From: Nodularia sp034931045
GTDB lineage: Bacteria > Cyanobacteriota > Cyanobacteriia > Cyanobacteriales > Nostocaceae
DNA: 64,000 nucleotides
Reading direction: 5' to 3'
NCBI RefSeq assembly: GCF_034931045.1
Contig: NZ_JAYGHH010000015.1
Coordinates: 34,326 to 98,325 of the forward strand
A program made the position numbers and the translations under genes. The notes beneath the pieces were generated by a model. The model searched no databases and was not told where the DNA came from. It saw only the letters and a program-made list of their open reading frames with translations. Shown piece by piece: positions 62,970-64,000 of the stretch. The stretch's first letter is position 1; every line of letters starts with the position of its first letter.

Positions 62970-63755
62970 ATGAATAAACTAGTTCCCGCCATAAAAGTTA
63001 AAAATCTCAGCTTTTACTACAATACTCAAAAGATATTTGAAAATATCTCAATGGATATTTATCAGAGCAAAGTAACTGCCATTATAGGGCCTAGTGGTTG
63101 TGGGAAGTCTACTTTTATTAAATGCCTAAATCGCATAATTGAATTAGAAGCGAAAGTACAGGTTGAAGGCAGGGTAGAATTTTTTAATCAAAATATTTAT
63201 GAGCGTCGGGTAAACTTAAATCGACTGCGCCGGCAAGTGAGCATGGTACTGCCTAAGCCGAATCTTTTTCCTATGAGTGTTTACGATAATGTGGCGTATG
63301 GCGTAAAAATATTGGGGTGGCATCCAAAAGCAGAATTAGACGCAATTGTAGAATCTGCTATTAAAGATGCTGACCTCTGGGAAGAACTGAAAAATAAATT
63401 ATACAAGTCGGCTTTAGACCTTTCTGGAGGTCAACAACAGAGACTTTGCATTGCTCGTGCTTTAGCAGTTAAGCCACAAATTATCCTGATGGATGAGCCT
63501 TGTTTTGCTCTTGATCCTACAGCTAGTATGAAAGTTGAGAGTTTAATTCAAAGTTTGCGATCGCGTTCAGAATTAACAATGGTAATTATTAGTCATAACT
63601 TGCAACAAATTCATCGCTTATCTGATTTTACAGCTTTCTTTCATTGTAATGAAAATCGGATTGGTGAAATGGTGGAATTTGGTGCTACAAAAAAAATCTT
63701 TACTAACCCTTGTGATTCTCGTACCCGTGACTATATTTTTGCCCATCTTAATTAA
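62970..63755 (+). CDS. PstB-like phosphate ABC transporter ATPase with altered Q-loop
   Basis: 261 residues, most similar to PstB: Walker A GPSGCGKST (40-48), signature LSGGQQQRLCIARAL, Walker B ILMDEP and the H-loop SHNLQQ. In the Q-loop the usual FQKPNPFPMS reads LPKPNLFPMS, so the conserved Gln is Pro at residue 95. DEPCFALDP replaces the common DEPCSALDP. No pstS, pstC or pstA is adjacent. ATG 62970 gives MNKLVP; an upstream TTG 62952 is possible. Confidence 0.82.
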   Translation: MNKLVPAIKVKNLSFYYNTQKIFENISMDIYQSKVTAIIGPSGCGKSTFIKCLNRIIELEAKVQVEGRVEFFNQNIYERRVNLNRLRRQVSMVLPKPNLFPMSVYDNVAYGVKILGWHPKAELDAIVESAIKDADLWEELKNKLYKSALDLSGGQQQRLCIARALAVKPQIILMDEPCFALDPTASMKVESLIQSLRSRSELTMVIISHNLQQIHRLSDFTAFFHCNENRIGEMVEFGATKKIFTNPCDSRTRDYIFAHLN

Positions 63756-64000
63756 GCTTTATAAGATAAAATTCATAGTTTAAATTCAATATCTATTTTA
63801 AATTTTTAATTCAATGAAAATCTAAAATCTAAAACCTTATTAATTCAAGCTCCGGATTTATCCGTGGGGTATTTAATTTTTAATTTTTAATTTGGAGCGC
63901 AGCGACGTGACCTTGGATTTCTACCCTATGGTGCTAATTGTTGTTAGTACAATTATACCAAATAGTAGCAACCTGAGTTAGTTTTTGTCAATTACCTTAA
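63756..64000. other. Terminal intergenic sequence
   Basis: About 245 AT-rich bases up to the window end with short ATTTTTAATTC-type repeats. No gene recognised. Confidence 0.5.

Noticed and set aside
1..64000. tRNA and rRNA genes
   Set aside because: No cloverleaf T-loop or rRNA core strings were found outside coding sequence on reading; a tRNAscan run would settle this.

Overview
The window looks like chromosomal DNA of a filamentous, probably heterocyst-forming cyanobacterium (Nostoc/Anabaena/Calothrix type). The signs are abundant HIP1 octamers (GCGATCGC), heptamer STRR arrays, runs of low-complexity linker such as GGCAGGG and GCTGAGT, the C-terminal half of a split-intein DnaE, a cyanobacterial PriA, Fut-type iron transporter and cytochrome c6, and several cyanobacterial DUF families. 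Three runs of N mark assembly gaps. I see no rRNA, tRNA or CRISPR array.

Layout. 1-1530: the 3' end of a pilT-type motor ATPase, then a gene fusing an unknown N-terminal domain to a KaiB-fold domain. 1669-8636: a complete alternative rotary ATPase operon in the order beta, epsilon, AtpQ, AtpR, a, c, b, alpha, gamma. That is the N-type (often Na+-linked) ATPase layout, with no atpH and with a delta-like C-terminal extension on b. 8781-10829: two cytochrome c6-type genes flanking a TPR protein that carries the tail of a response-regulator receiver domain. 10844-16641: a GNAT acetyltransferase, a sigma-70 factor, priA and a hypothetical gene. 17523-23339: kdpABC and moaA. 23741-29308: rpsD, the DnaE C-half with its Int-C, a DUF4336 protein, a TspO-like membrane protein and a hydrolase. 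29310-33221 is a repeat-rich, gene-poor stretch with small ORFs, a PIN protein and a 2H phosphoesterase-like gene. 33312-38755: an FAD-linked oxidase and the futABC iron(III) transporter. 39296-43266: an esterase that appears to start at CTG, a DUF2555-like gene, coaBC and a site-2 protease. 43545-49803: a TonB-dependent receptor, a ParA-like ATPase, a beta-lactamase-fold protein, a TrmJ-like methyltransferase and hypotheticals. 50083-53323: a tight set of a PhnD-like binding protein, a histidine kinase and a NADAR protein. 53554-63755: a small hypothetical, xseB/xseA, a 1372-residue two-partner-secretion exoprotein, a pentapeptide-repeat protein and an orphan PstB-like ATPase with an altered Q-loop.

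The most distinctive systems are the N-ATPase operon (a second ion-coupled ATPase beside the housekeeping enzyme, which is not in this window), the trans-splicing DnaE half, and the PhnD-like/kinase/NADAR set.

Repeats form a second layer. Three families of short non-autonomous elements are visible. One (about 220-227 bp) has inverted ends and perfect 6-bp target duplications at two sites, and one of those copies splits a small ORF that closes again when the element is removed. A second (about 100 bp) has long imperfect inverted ends. A third (78-88 bp) has GTAGGGGCGGGT ends. STRR arrays sit exactly on the stop codons of three genes, and a palindromic repeat appears to be inserted in frame in the zinc-binding region of priA.
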